From: Diphasiastrum complanatum
Lineage: Eukaryota > Streptophyta > Lycopodiopsida > Lycopodiales > Lycopodiaceae
DNA: 64,000 bases
NCBI GenBank assembly: GCA_029204225.1
Contig: CM055094.1
Coordinates: forward strand, 23,518,541-23,582,540
Reading direction: 5' to 3'
Each line of letters starts with the position of its first letter. The first letter of the stretch is position 1. Positions 42,552 to 54,089 of the stretch are shown piece by piece. A program made the translations under genes and the position numbers. Under the pieces are notes generated by a model. The model did no database searches. It had not been told where the DNA came from and saw only the letters and a list, made by a program, of their open reading frames with translations.

Positions 42552-42585
42552 AAGGGTCTTTTTGATATTGAGAACTCCTCTAATG
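42552..42585 (-). repeat. Right terminal inverted repeat
   Basis: 34 bases ending GAGAACTCCTCTAATG. Perfect complement of 35684-35717. Confidence 0.97.
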
Positions 42586-42883
42586 GCTGAGAAGACTACT
42601 TGTTGACATGAAGTTTGGCGAGCCCTCATCCACTCTTATCTTGAGTGATAGTCAAAGTGCTATTGCCATTGCACGGAATCTTGTTTTTCATGCGAGGACG
42701 AAGCACATCGAGATCCATTATCACTTTGTTTGGGAGAGACTTCATGATGGCGACATTTTACTTGAATATTGTCCTACGAAGGATAATATTGCGGACCTCT
42801 TCACTAAGGCGTTGCCTAGAGTCAGATTTGAAGCTTTATGCAAAGCTTTAAATTTGATACCACATGTTGGTTTTGTTACATAG
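42586..42883 (+). pseudogene. copia RNase H, right part (after DNA transposon)
   Basis: Continues the copia domain: LRRLLVDMKFGEPSSTLILS, DSQSAIAIARNLVFHARTKH, IEIHYHFVWERLHDGDILLE, CPTKDNIADLFTKALPRVRF and ALNLIPHVGFVT with a TAG stop at 42881-42883. Fits exactly to the left part at 35683. Confidence 0.95.
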
Positions 42884-42910
42884 TGAAGATTTCAATTTTT
42901 GCATTGTCAT

Positions 42911-42920
42911 TTAAGGAGGG
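42911..42920 (+). other. Polypurine tract of the copia element
   Basis: TTAAGGAGGG immediately before the 3' LTR. Confidence 0.85.
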
Positions 42921-43369
42921 TGTTAGAAATAAATGACCATGCTAAAGTTAATCCATAGGTTACTTTGACCTAAAAGGTCGAGACTTGTGTAACCATGGGT
43001 ATTTAGTTATTTAGGCCATCTTAAGTTTGTCTTAAGTTCAGTTGGACCCAATTTTGGTCATGTACTGACTCGTGGGTCCTTAGGGGTCTAATTTTGTTTA
43101 GGAGCCCTATCTTGACTTCCGGGGGTGCCCTACAATTAGTAAGTGGTTAACCTTAGGGTTTGGTGGCATTTGGCCACATCCAGGTAGAGTACTTAGATGC
43201 TCATTGTGTATTCCATTTTTACAGTTTGGCTAAGCATTGCTCTCCATTGCTCTTGTTGTTGTTTTCTCTCTCTCTCTCTTAGAGTTGGGAGCCCAGCCTC
43301 TTCCCTCTTGTTTCTTGTGGAGATTGATTGATAACTAGATCTTGGTGACTTTACTCTTGCTTTCCTACA
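42921..43369 (+). repeat. 3' LTR of the copia element
   Basis: 449 bases, TGTTAGAAAT...TTTCCTACA, matches 30567-31008. Followed by ATCTG, the partner of ACCTG before the 5' LTR. Confidence 0.95.
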
Positions 43370-43670
43370 ATCTGGGGACAGAGAACACACTGATTAGCCA
43401 AAAGGTTATTCAGTTGAACTAAATAAAAAATAGATTGCCAAACAACACGAGGCAAAGTTTGAAGCTGAGTTAAAGAAGGCCAACCAATCTGCCCAACACC
43501 TGGAAGTCTATATGGCGACCCTTCAAAATTCACTCGCCACGGCGCAAGACAAAGTGGACAAAGCGGTCTAGGATTCAGAACAACAAGTCTTTTTGTTGGC
43601 AGGCCAATTGGACTTAGCCGAGTTGGAAAGCAAATGTCTTCAAGGTGAATTGGATGCAACTACCAGACCA
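43370..43670 (+). pseudogene. Gag-like reading frame, right part
   Basis: Joins the frame at 29776-30566: GTENTLISQKVIQLN, then after a frameshift EAKFEAELKKANQSAQHLEV, YMATLQNSLATAQDKVDKAV, a TAG and SEQQVFLLAGQLDLAELESK. This is helical, coiled-coil-like sequence with no catalytic motif. It ends near 43670, where a reversed copia gag begins. Confidence 0.45.
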
Positions 43671-44085
43671 TTAAGGACAATTTGTACAAGCTCTCCATCG
43701 TGAATCTTCTCTCCAATGGAAGCCAACTCCCTATTTAGAGACTTGATTCTGATTACATAATCTTGTGCACTCTCCTCACTTCTCCTCATGCTTTGCGAAA
43801 TCTAATTCCTAAGCATCATGAAAATCTTACAATTGGATTGATAGATATTGCTTTGGAGATCATACATGCGCTTAATGTCTAGTTAGGAATTTTTGGTTGC
43901 AAAATCAAGGACATAATGCAGAGCATAAAGTTGGAGGTCAACATCAAGAAAGTTCCAAGTTGACGACATTTCCACAAAAAGTCATTCAATGGATGCAAGG
44001 AGTTTTGTCTTGAGTACATCAATATAGTCTTCACCTAGAAATGGTAAAGTGGAAGCAGTTGTCATGTCATTATGCAAGTCTCCAA
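43671..44085 (-). pseudogene. Ty1/copia gag (UBN2-type) fragment, reversed
   Basis: Minus strand: MTTASTLPFLGEDYIDVLKT, SSTWNFLDVDLQLYALHYVL, LDIKRMYDLQSNIYQSNCKI, FMMLRN and SQSMRRSEESAQDYVIRIKS, then ELASIGEKIHDGELVQIVLN. This is the middle of a copia gag, with several stops. The rest of the element is not attached. Confidence 0.7.
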
Positions 44086-45699
44086 ACTCATCAAAAGACC
44101 ATAACAATTTTTATTATGTAGAGGATACTAAGAAACAACTATTATTTATGCATGCTTATCACCTTGGAAGAGATGATATCTTGTGCATGATACACTATTT
44201 TGGATGTGAAAAAAGACATCATCGATCAGAATGCACACACTGAGGTGATCCACCGATTTTTTTGCCTTGGTATTCACGATGTGGTGTCAAATCCACGTCT
44301 CAATTACCCATTGAGACAACCAATAAAAAGGTAATTTTGATATATCCTACATGGACCTACATGCACTAATCAATCTAATCCCCTCAAGATGCACTACAAA
44401 AAACAAAATCACAATGCCACCAAGCTTTGAGACAACTAAAAAAACATGCCAATTCTCCTAAGACTACAAAATGCATAGAGTTGCCTTGAGATCCATTGAC
44501 ATTAGCATCATATAAGACAGAGCTAATAGAATTTATTAAGCATCAGAAAAATGAAGAAATTGAGAAAATTCTACCAAGTCGTCTACAATGATCTACATTA
44601 CAAAGGGTACCCATGACAAGTGGATTTTTTGGAGGTGAATCTGCACAAGGTTCTCAAGCAAGTATAATCATGCAGCCTTAAGACAATTAGTGCATTGGTA
44701 AGGAGAAGTATAAAGTTGATGATTTTCAGTCATTATCTATGCCAATAATGGATAATGTCCAACCAATATTCGTGATCATCCCATCAAGCAAAAGATAATC
44801 CAACGCATAATCTTGTCTCATTAAAATCAAAAAGTCCAAATCCATGGAAAGTAAGCCCAAAAGGACAAACAAATCAACAAGGACAAGCATGAATAAAGAA
44901 ACAAACCTAAATATGCCAAGATTGTCTACACAATCTCTAACTAAGAAATCTTGTCAAAATGAAGAAAGATCCAAAGATCTTTAAAATCTTTAAGTGGATA
45001 AAGTATAATGAAAATAACTATTTTGGACCTATATTGCTGTAAAAAATTCGAGAGCATAACATTGATAAAAATGCATAAAAAGTAGGTCATGATAATCATT
45101 CACACAAGCAAGAGAATGTAGGAAATTCTACACAATGTAGAGACCAATCTCCTCCTCCAATATCTTCACAAAAATGAGCCATGGACATTAACTACTAAAA
45201 TGGTAAAGTGTTTATATATTTATCGCCATAGTAGGAAGGGTTTGGAAGGTTCTAGAATTAGGGGTAAGCAGTAAATCTCCACCATTCATCAAATCCATGG
45301 TCTATATTGACTAGTAATGACAATGGCCACATAGTCTTATGAAATATGTACATAAGACAATATGAGAATGTCATTTGGACCAGCTTGGCCCCCTCCACAT
45401 AATTTTCACTCGTGTGGCCTCTATTTTTAACCTTGTTCAAACTATTTGTACTTTTCATATTTAGGCCTCAAGTTGATATTTGCCAATTTGGAATATTTTT
45501 TCACATTCCCCCTCAAATTTGACTTGGCCAAAAAAAGACCGTCCATGCTAACCATACACAAGATAAGACTTATTTGATGAATATCCCCGCGTCCTGGACA
45601 TACCATTGATGTAGCTCCTCCTTGGAAACATCTCAAGGCTTCCATGCGTTCATATGGTCTTCAAGACAATCCATGTAAAAATGGCTTGTCCACAATATA
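44086..45699. other. No gene recognised
   Basis: About 1.6 kb of AT-rich sequence. A short plus-strand segment at 44160-44242 (CMIHYFGCEKRHHRSECTH) hints at a zinc knuckle but is too short to call. The part 45250-45690 may be decayed copia sequence on the minus strand, continuous with 48062-48420 across the pogo-like element. Confidence 0.4.
45698..45699. repeat. TA target duplication, left copy
   Basis: TA immediately before CAGTGAACCC. Partner at 48062-48063. TA is the invariant target of Tc1/mariner/pogo elements. Confidence 0.85.
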
Positions 45700-46013
45700 C
45701 AGTGAACCCTGGATAAATGTTAGCCCTCGGGAGTAGTAGAAACATAACTAATATAGAGGGTTAACACTATAACAGATAAACATGGTGAAAAAAAAAATTA
45801 ACATATCCAAGGGAGCATATATGCATCGAATCAGATTAAAAATGTGAACATTTATGGAGAGAATGAAACAAAAATGTGGCTCCAACCCTGTTTGTTTTGC
45901 GAAGATTACATTCAGCCAATAAAAAATTGTTGCTTTTGCATTCATCTTATGCGAATTGGGCATTACATTGATTGAAAATAAGCTGAAATGGATGTTTGCC
46001 TGCTACCCTAAAC

Positions 46014-47402
46014 CTACATACTCATTATCTCATTATCAAACGAAGTTACTTTGCTAATCAAGCTGCACACATTAATTGGTTGTTGTTGCAAGAAAGATTG
46101 AATTCTATTCAAAGCTTCTTTGACTACAAAAAATGGCTCCGGGGGCATGCATTCCAAGGCAACATCCTCCTCGTCAATTGCATCTGCTGAGTCAATTGGA
46201 GGAACCACCAACTCCCAAAGGTCATTCTCATCAAACACAATAGGAGAATTTAGATCAAATTCGGCCTCATAATGGACAAATTCATGGGCGCCCATGGCAA
46301 AAGAATGTCACTATCTTCTGAAACCTCCTTCAATTGCCTAAGGAGAGTTGATACTTCTCGTATTTCAAACTGCTGAATATGTTAGTGGCTCATTTAGATC
46401 TGGAATCGAGAAAAGTCTAGTGTGCCTCCAATAGTGGCATATTCTTGTGGAAGTCACATTTATATGCCATGCTTACTCCAAGACTTTGACAACTTGAAAC
46501 ACATCAATTTCGGGATCTTTATGCAACATCAAACAATCAATTCTATGTTGGATCGACTCTTTCCTAGAGTGGGCTTTGAAAGAATTAATAATTCCTACAT
46601 CCATTGGCTGGAATATGCCAGTGCTATTTGTTGGTAGAAACTCAACAGTGGTGATTCTAAGTTGGGCCACAATGTTTATTGTTATCTAGTAAGAGGTAGA
46701 TGTTCTCTTGACCTGCAGCTTGCATTCGGTGCTCAAAATCCAAAAGAAATTTCTCAAATAGCTTGACTGTCATCCAAGCTTTTGAATTTGCAGACCAAAG
46801 AATTCCCAAGTTCTCTAGACAACCTATGTTTCTACTTGAAAAGGCTCAAAGGCGTAGAAATCGATTGATTACAAATGGTGGAAGTTTACACTTCCATCCA
46901 TATTGGAGGTAAGAGCAACTGTGATTCGCTCTTTTCTACGAATCGAGCTTGTACTTCTTCTGAAGTTGATGTCTGTTTTTGAAATCTTGGACCCAACCAT
47001 TTGAAAACATGAATCTCTTGGCAACACCACACAAAAGGTCATATGTGATTGTTTCTCTCCTTTCTTGCATAGCTAAAAACCAAGAGAAGTAGCCTCTTCC
47101 ACTTGTGGACATGATGGTTTCCTCAATCTCTTCAATTCGGGCTATGCAAGAACTCCTTGAAGAAACTGATCTTTTTTTCTCAAGAGTCTAGAGATTGTCA
47201 TCTCTGATACAAGAAAGCCATATTTCTTAGAAGCCCATGCACTCAATGCTCTATTGCTCATTGCAATGTCTCCTACAGATTGAATGCTATGATGCATCAC
47301 AATCTCTTTCCTCTACAGATTAATTAACTTAGCTCTTCCCATACTAATCAATGCTATTCTCTCCTAGGATGTGCTTTCAAATGTAATCTTATATTTAGAC
47401 AT
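46014..47402 (-). pseudogene. pogo/Tigger transposase, multiply disabled
   Basis: From ATG 47402 down: MSKYKITFEST, then a CENP-B-type DNA-binding helix-turn-helix (SNRALSAWASKKYGFLVSEM, TISRLLRKKDQF). The DDE core follows: SSIRRKERITVALTSNMDGS, and LRITTVEFLPTNSTGIFQPM with DVGIINSFKAHSRKESIQHR, typical of the last catalytic segment. The acidic tail is PIVFDENDLWELVVPPIDSA ... EALNRIQSFLQQQPINVCSL. Stops and frameshifts break it at many points. The DDE enzyme would cut at TA. Length is close to the usual 450-500 residues. Confidence 0.88.
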
Positions 47403-47629
47403 GTAAGCTGGAAGAACTCTGAAATGTTTGAAACACCTACATAAACGTCTCTTTTTTCTTATAGCAAAATCTACACCTAAACTCCATCTCAAATGAAGAG
47501 CACAAGTGCATTTGATTGGATTCTGATTCCACCTTGGCACAATCTACACATGTACATTGCAATACACGTTTGATGAGCCTTTGGTGGACTGCTGAAAATC
47601 TCTGATGAGTGCTAAAAATTTGTTTGATG

Positions 47630-47785
47630 AGCCATTGAGCGTGGTGATGGCACTAAAAATGTGTTTGATGTGAGCCGATGAGCTGTAGCCTGTTGAGCGT
47701 GGTTATGGCGGGTAGGGCTTTGATGGGGCTTTGATGAGGCGTGGTGATGGCGGGAAGGGATTTGATGAGGCGTGTATGGGAGGGA
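47630..47785. repeat. Short degenerate repeats in the pogo-like element
   Basis: TTTGATGAGgCGTGGTGATGGCGGG-type words recur four or five times (around 47632, 47662, 47712, 47733 and 47758) upstream of the transposase ATG. Role unknown. Confidence 0.55.
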
Positions 47786-48061
47786 GCCTTTCAAGAATGG
47801 GAGCCTTTTAAGAATGGTGAAAGTGATTGCCCTAAATTTGGACTGGAGGCATGCCCTAAAAAATGTTGGTTTGATCCTATACGTGGGCTTGTGGGCTAGG
47901 AGAATGCCCTTTGTACTTTAAAATAACATACAAAGAGGGTAAATTCTTCAAGGCACCATAAATTAATTTAATAATCAACAATTAACAGTTCTCTTATGTA
48001 AAATTACTAGGAGTAGCAAAAGTTAACATATAAAGAGGTAACATTTATCCAGGGTTCACTG

Positions 48062-48063
48062 TA
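48062..48063. repeat. TA target duplication, right copy
   Basis: TA immediately after ...GGGTTCACTG. Confidence 0.85.
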
Positions 48064-48420
48064 GTAGTATTTGGCATTTCTCTAAGAATCCAAACAAAAT
48101 GGTATCTGTAATCATCTATCACCAAGAGGTAATGAGAAGATCCAAAAACTAGCACTTGAAAAAGTCCAAACTTGCATATCCCAATCCAAGTGAGTACATC
48201 ACATAAAACATGAGCATCATAAAAAATGAAGTAGCAACAATGATTAATGTTACTTAACACAAAACCAAGAGTAAGTAGGTGATAAAACCATTCTCTTTGT
48301 GCTCTCCTTATCTAATCTTTACCTGAAACATATGTTAGATCCATTGATGATCCTCCAATAAGCATGCCAAGAGTTCTAGTTGCCAAGTTTTGCCACAAAA
48401 CTTCTCTTTCCAAGCACCAA
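48064..48420 (-). pseudogene. Possible Ty1/copia integrase fragment, reversed
   Basis: Minus strand: LFQVLVFGSSHYLLVIDDYR followed by YHFVWILREMPN. This matches the copia integrase segment with the second core strand (usually 'GxxYYxxFIDDxSRxxWVYxLK'). Upstream, TLGMLIGGSSMDLTYVSGKD may be the degraded zinc-finger region. Only a short stretch supports the call. Confidence 0.45.
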
Positions 48421-49964
48421 TGACTCACACTAGAATTCTACATGATTTGAATACCAAAACCAAAGATAAAATTATAGTTTTATATATTTTTGAGATTAAA
48501 AAAATATTATTCTTCATCCCAAAGCTTTGAGTAAGATCAAACAAGAACCTATGAAACTCCATTTCACTATGTAGCGTGAAAACAATGTCATTACCATGAA
48601 GCACCCATAAGATAGAATGATCTCTATCAAACATGAAGTAGAAAGGATGAAGATGAATGTACAAATAGATTTTTGCAACCTCCATTATTCCATCCAAAAA
48701 TTTATGATGATGACAAATCAAATCCATCATGCAATTGAACTCAAACCTGGTAGATGACAAAAAACGTATACCTTCCTTCTTTGATTTCTAAGCTCCAACT
48801 CCATCATCCTCAAGCACTAAACATGGACTTGTTACCTTCCTTCCCACATGATTTTCATCAAGATTTGAATTTGAAAGTTCTCTTTTAATGCTTGGTGATT
48901 TCCCATGCTCAATGCCAAGATAAAAGGTAACAAAGAAGTGCCTTATTATCATCCTTTTCAAACACCAAAAACATTTACTAGGATTTTGCATAGCATGACT
49001 AAGCTCGTAGACACAATGGTTAGGCTTAGTGAATATAAACTAAATGAGGCTTTCAAATTTTTTTTGAAATGTTCTTCAAGGATTATTCACTATTTCTTAT
49101 ATAAGGCTCACAACTAGCCTCCAAAGATAGATCAATGCAATTATCCATGCCTAAACTTTTAAGGATAGATCTAACATAATTTTAGCATCAAAAGAAAAAG
49201 TAGCATACTAGTAGATCTTTGTCCCCAAATTATCATGACAATATAAGATAATGTGTTTTTCCTCAAGCTCACAAACCAGTGAAGAGATAATATGATCACC
49301 ATTATGAATAAAATGAAGAAAACATGAGAGTAGATGAGATCCGAAGAGTACAGAGATCACCAAAATGTCTTGCACACAGCTTTTTGAATGTTGGATTGAG
49401 CCTTTTCAAATATTTTTTGATTAGGTCCTTCGATTCTTGGTCACTACCAAGATCCATATATAGGTCTTCTGTGAAGATTATGCAAATAATAGCTTGATAA
49501 TTTTACATTTTCATTTACATATGTCAATCACACATGTGTGGAGTATGTTCCCACGTGTGAGTAGTAGGCCTAGTTGCATTAGCTAATTCATGTCATAAAA
49601 TAGCTTGTTTCTTGAAATAATATAAAAAGCATGATAAGGCATAGTTATTTGGTTCATGACCTCTAGCTCATTCAAAGGTCAACACATGTCCTATTTTGTA
49701 GGGATGCAAAAGTGAAAGTGGTGGACCTCAATCTACCACCCTCATCACATTGCTATATAGGGTCCAATCACATTTAAATGTTCACAAAGGACCAGTCATA
49801 TTTCAAGGCTCTCCATGTGCAAATTACTATAGGAACTCAAGCTACCACTATATATGATGATAGATCCTTTGTATCCGAACACTTTTGAGAGATCATAGAA
49901 ATTCTATTCATAGAAATTTTTAATTTTATAACCACATCACATACTATAAAATTGATATAGTGGC
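48421..49964. other. No gene recognised
   Basis: 1.5 kb AT-rich. A minus-strand open stretch (48425-48760) has no recognisable motif. Could be further decay of the copia-like element next to it. Confidence 0.35.
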
Positions 49965-50131
49965 AATCAAGAACCCTATATGGACACTAATATATATTCT
50001 AGTTTGGACATTTTTATTAAGTTCCTTGAGAAGCATAGGGACAAAGAAAAGAGGGCAATCCTTAAGGGGGAATCAAGTACCCTATATGAACACTAATATA
50101 TATGCTAGTTTGGAGATCTTTATTAAGTACC
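49965..50131 (+). repeat. Pair of about 62-bp direct repeats
   Basis: 49965-50027 and 50070-50131 share AATCAAG[AT]ACCCTATATG, then ACACTAATATATAT, CTAGTTTGGA and TTTATTAAGT. The second copy is followed by gypsy-1-like pol at 50165. Confidence 0.75.
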
Positions 50132-50164
50132 CTATAGACATCACCATATAGGAAGTCTTCACCT

Positions 50165-50817
50165 ATGAAGAAGAGTCCATCTTCTCGGAAGTCATCGCCT
50201 CCACGATTGATTCCTGCTAAGAAAGCTAAGCAAAGATCCAAGACTAATCCTATTGACAACGAACAAGCAAATGAAGTTTAGCATGATATGCTTGAGTATT
50301 TTAGATGATATACACTGGATGATGTGGTTATCATGTTACCCAAAGCACATTGTGAACCCGAAGAACAAGTGTCAGAATCAAAAGATGTTTATGATGGCCC
50401 AGCTAGGTCATAGCCTATGAATCTTGCAGAACTAGGAGATCCAGAAAAGATTGTACAAGTTGGATCACAACTTACTCTTGAACAGTTTCACGAACTATGG
50501 ACATTGCTTATTAAGTATCAAGCTTGCTTTGCATGGACTTATAAAGATCTCAAGGATATTCTGACGTCAGTTATTGAACATACTATACCTTTAATACCTA
50601 ATGTAGTTCCAAAGGGTACAAAGTTCTATCGTTCTAATCCTAATGTGGTGGATCTGATAAAGAAAGAGCTTTAGAGATTGCTTGATGCCGATTTCATTTA
50701 TGAGGTGGAGCATACCGAATGAGTTTCACCGATTGTCATTGTTCCTAAGAAGAATGGAAAATTGAGAATTTGTGTGAATCTCAAGGCCTTGAACAAAGTA
50801 ACAAGAAAAGATCACTT
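50165..50817 (+). pseudogene. Second copy of gypsy-1-type pol (linker and RT start)
   Basis: Close relative of 8385-9020: PPRLIPAKKAKQRSKTNPID, DDVVIMLPKAHCEPEEQVSE, NLAELGDPEKIVQVGSQL, LLIKYQACFAWTYKDL, VVDLIKKEL, a TAG, VSPIVIVPKKNGKLRICVNL and KALNKVTRKDHF. Stops at about 50281, 50412, 50672 and 50720. It ends at ...GATCACTT where the copia LTR (TGTTGGG) begins. The copia element therefore inserted into RT, or truncated it. Confidence 0.9.
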
Positions 50818-52066
<1,249 letters not shown>

Positions 52067-52079
52067 TGGTATCAGAGCT
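52067..52079 (+). other. Primer binding site (tRNA-iMet), second copia element
   Basis: TGGTATCAGAGCT directly follows CCAACA. Matches the initiator tRNA-Met complement over 12 bases. Confidence 0.92.
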
Positions 52080-52223
52080 CATTTTCGTAGCCTGATAAGC
52101 TTCCACAGTATGAGACTCTACTAGTCGATAGAGTAATTATTTTTTTGTTCTATATTTTTTATATCAGATTTTCATACTTAAGTCACTAATAGTTTCACCT
52201 ATCACTTAGACTAATTCTTCCAC

Positions 52224-52585
52224 ATGGATTCCCAAGAGAAAGCCAGTCCTATCATGGACAAGCTTGATGGAGCCAATTACCATCTTTGGAAATTTAAGAT
52301 GAAAACTATTTTAATGGCTAAAGAATTATATGACGTTGTTACAGGTGCAAAAGAAAAACCCGAAGCAGATGACACAGCAATCGCCAGATGGAAGCTGAAG
52401 AATGGTAAAGCTTTTCGTGTTGATCATCCTCAACATCACGGATACCCAGATCGGCCATGTATCTGAGACTCAGACATCGAAAGAAGTCTGGGACATCTTG
52501 AGCACACTATACAAAGTGCGAGATATAGCTTCCAAGCTACATCTCAAGAAGAAATTTTACTTAATAAAACTAGTTGAATCTTTCA
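52224..52585 (+). pseudogene. copia gag N-terminus, cut off
   Basis: MDSQEKASPIMDKLDGANYH, LWKFKMKTILMAKELYDVVT and ADDTAIARWKLKNGKA, then after a frameshift ILNITDTQIGHVSETQTSKE and VWDILSTLYKVRDIASKLHL. This is the N-terminal half of UBN2-type gag. The copia reading ends at about 52585, where gypsy gag sequence starts mid-domain. Confidence 0.88.
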
Positions 52586-54089
52586 CAAAAATTATGAAGA
52601 AGAAGACGATGATATGTTTAGATTATTTCTAGTAACATTGGATAATCTTGCTCTTGAATGGTATTATGTATTGAATCAAAAGAAAATTTGCAATTGGACA
52701 AGACTTAAAACAAGCTTTTTGGATAGGTTTAGAAGATGGAATTACTCTTCTGATATTATCAAATTACTAAATGAAATCAAATTGAAACAAAATGAACCTA
52801 TCAAAAGCTTTGTTGATAGAATCAGTTGTTTGGCTAAAAGTGAAAGACCAGGAGAAGAGTTTTTCTGATCTTGGTTTATATCAGGCTTGCTTGATGACAT
52901 GGCATATGGTATTCTCTCAAAAGTTCCTAAGACTTTTGAGGAAGCTATCTCAAGGGCAGTTGCTTTAGAACATGCTGATAAGATGATGACAGAAATAGAA
53001 GAACTTGATAAGAAGAGTTGGATAGATAGATCCTTGAATGAATTTGATGTAGGAATCTCTTCCTACTATGCTAGAGTATCATCTATTCCTAAATTTGTTA
53101 CACAAATTGAATCTTGTTATTCTGATGATCAATCAAATGAAATTAATGTTGTCATTGAAGAAAACAATTGTTGTGAAGATACTCAAGATGTGGTGCATTC
53201 CATTGATGTATACTCTGAACCGATGGAGTCTTTATATAATGATAATGAAAAATTAGAAAATATATATGATGCTACAATTGATAAATATGCTATTGAGAAA
53301 GTAGAACAAGAAGATCAATCAAATTTTATTGATTCTAACTTGTTGCAAAGTCAATGTCTTTTGAAGGAAGAAATGCTATCAAATGACATATGGATATCAC
53401 AACCTGAAAGTCAAATATTATCATTATTAGTGAATGATCAAGAAATTGATGATAGTTTGGTTGGAGTAGAAGAATTCATAACGGAAATCATTACTTCCAA
53501 TATGAGTGACATTGATGAAAGGTTTCAAGGTCAAGAGATAAATTTCATTACTCCCAAAGTAAAAAATGATAACTCATCTCATTCAAAGAAAGACCATAAG
53601 GATTTATCATCTAAGATGAATGAGTTACAAGTTTTTCATGAATATGATGAAGATTTAAAGCTAAGAGAGTTAGAATTATCCAAGTTGGATCACTCATCTT
53701 TGAAGCTGATTAATAATGAGCTATATGAAAAAACTAATGTGGGAAACCATAATGAAAGAGAAATGGATGATTCTAAAAAAATAAATTCAAAATACGATAA
53801 TGAGATTTGTACCAAGAATACCTTACGAGCATTAAAACCTCTAACTGACGAAATACTAAGTAAGCATGATAAGAGGTGGAGAAGTGATTATAACTACAAA
53901 ACAGATAAAGATATTCAAAATAAAGTCTATGAAAAAAATGGTGAGTATCAAAGAAAATCTGAAAAAATCAATAGTTTCAAATATTACAAGACAATTTGTG
54001 ATAAATGGTATAATATGATATTAAGTCATCATACATATGAGATGCTTCATAATAATTATCATAAGAAATATCCCAATAAATTGATATAA
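52586..54089 (+). pseudogene. gypsy-type gag, left palindrome arm
   Basis: One frame with a single TGA (52866-52868): NYEEEDDDMFRLFLVTLDNL, LALEWYYVLNQKKICNWTRL and KTSFLDRFRRWNYSSDII (Retrotrans_gag), then KQNEPIKSFVDRISCLAK, DMAYGILSKVPKTFEEAISR and ALEHADKMMTEIEELDKKSW. A long acidic, Asn/Ser-rich C-terminus follows, unlike known gag tails, with no zinc knuckle. The gag start is missing. Compared with the right arm (61822-63809) it lacks about 110 codons (between NEICTKN and ALKPLTDE). No pol follows. Confidence 0.82.

Larger units (their letters stand above)
35684..42585. mobile_element. 6.9-kb DNA transposon with perfect 34-bp inverted ends and two genes
   Basis: Terminal inverted repeats 35684-35717 and 42552-42585 are identical over 34 bases (CATTAGAGGAGTTCTCAATA... 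on the left). Removing the element restores the copia RNase H reading frame exactly, so there is either no target duplication, or a 3-bp ATG duplication if the element's ends are taken as CATTAG.../...CCTCTA. Contents: a plus-strand transposase-like gene (36195-38850) and a convergent minus-strand gene (38984-40474). Upstream of the latter is a 0.8-kb array of ATATCGCACTTGTGCG repeats and CACGTG/CATGTG boxes. The 41.4-42.5 kb stretch is unrecognised. I cannot place it in a named superfamily. Perfect ends suggest fairly recent movement, although both genes now contain stops. Confidence 0.9.
30567..43369 (+). mobile_element. Complete Ty1/copia retrotransposon, split by a DNA transposon
   Basis: LTRs 30567-31008 and 42921-43369 (TGTTAGAAATAAATGAC...TTCCTACA), tRNA-iMet primer site directly after the 5' LTR, polypurine tract TTAAGGAGGG before the 3' LTR. 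Flanks are ACCTG/ATCTG (5-bp duplication with one change). Domain order gag, protease, integrase, RT, RNase H is the copia order. The 6.9-kb segment 35684-42585 is a separate DNA transposon inside the RNase H. Without it the element is about 5.9 kb. Four differences in the first 75 or so LTR bases indicate a moderate age. Confidence 0.95.
45700..48061 (-). mobile_element. pogo/Tigger-like DNA transposon with intact ends
   Basis: 2362 bases. Both ends read CAGTGAACCCTGGATAAATG inward (23 identical bases including the next TTA) and are flanked by TA. It contains a broken CENP-B/Tigger-type transposase on the minus strand (46014-47402). Pogo-like elements occur in plants (the Lemi1 group is described). 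The element sits in decayed copia-like sequence. Confidence 0.92.

Noticed and set aside
44160-44242. CMIHYFGCEKRHHRSECTH as a zinc knuckle
   Set aside because: Cys/His spacing does not match CCHC (C-x2-C-x4-H-x4-C), and there is no gag sequence in the same strand and frame.
49540-49565. CACATGTGTGG...CCACGTGTG as a transposon end
   Set aside because: A short imperfect inverted repeat with no flanking duplication.
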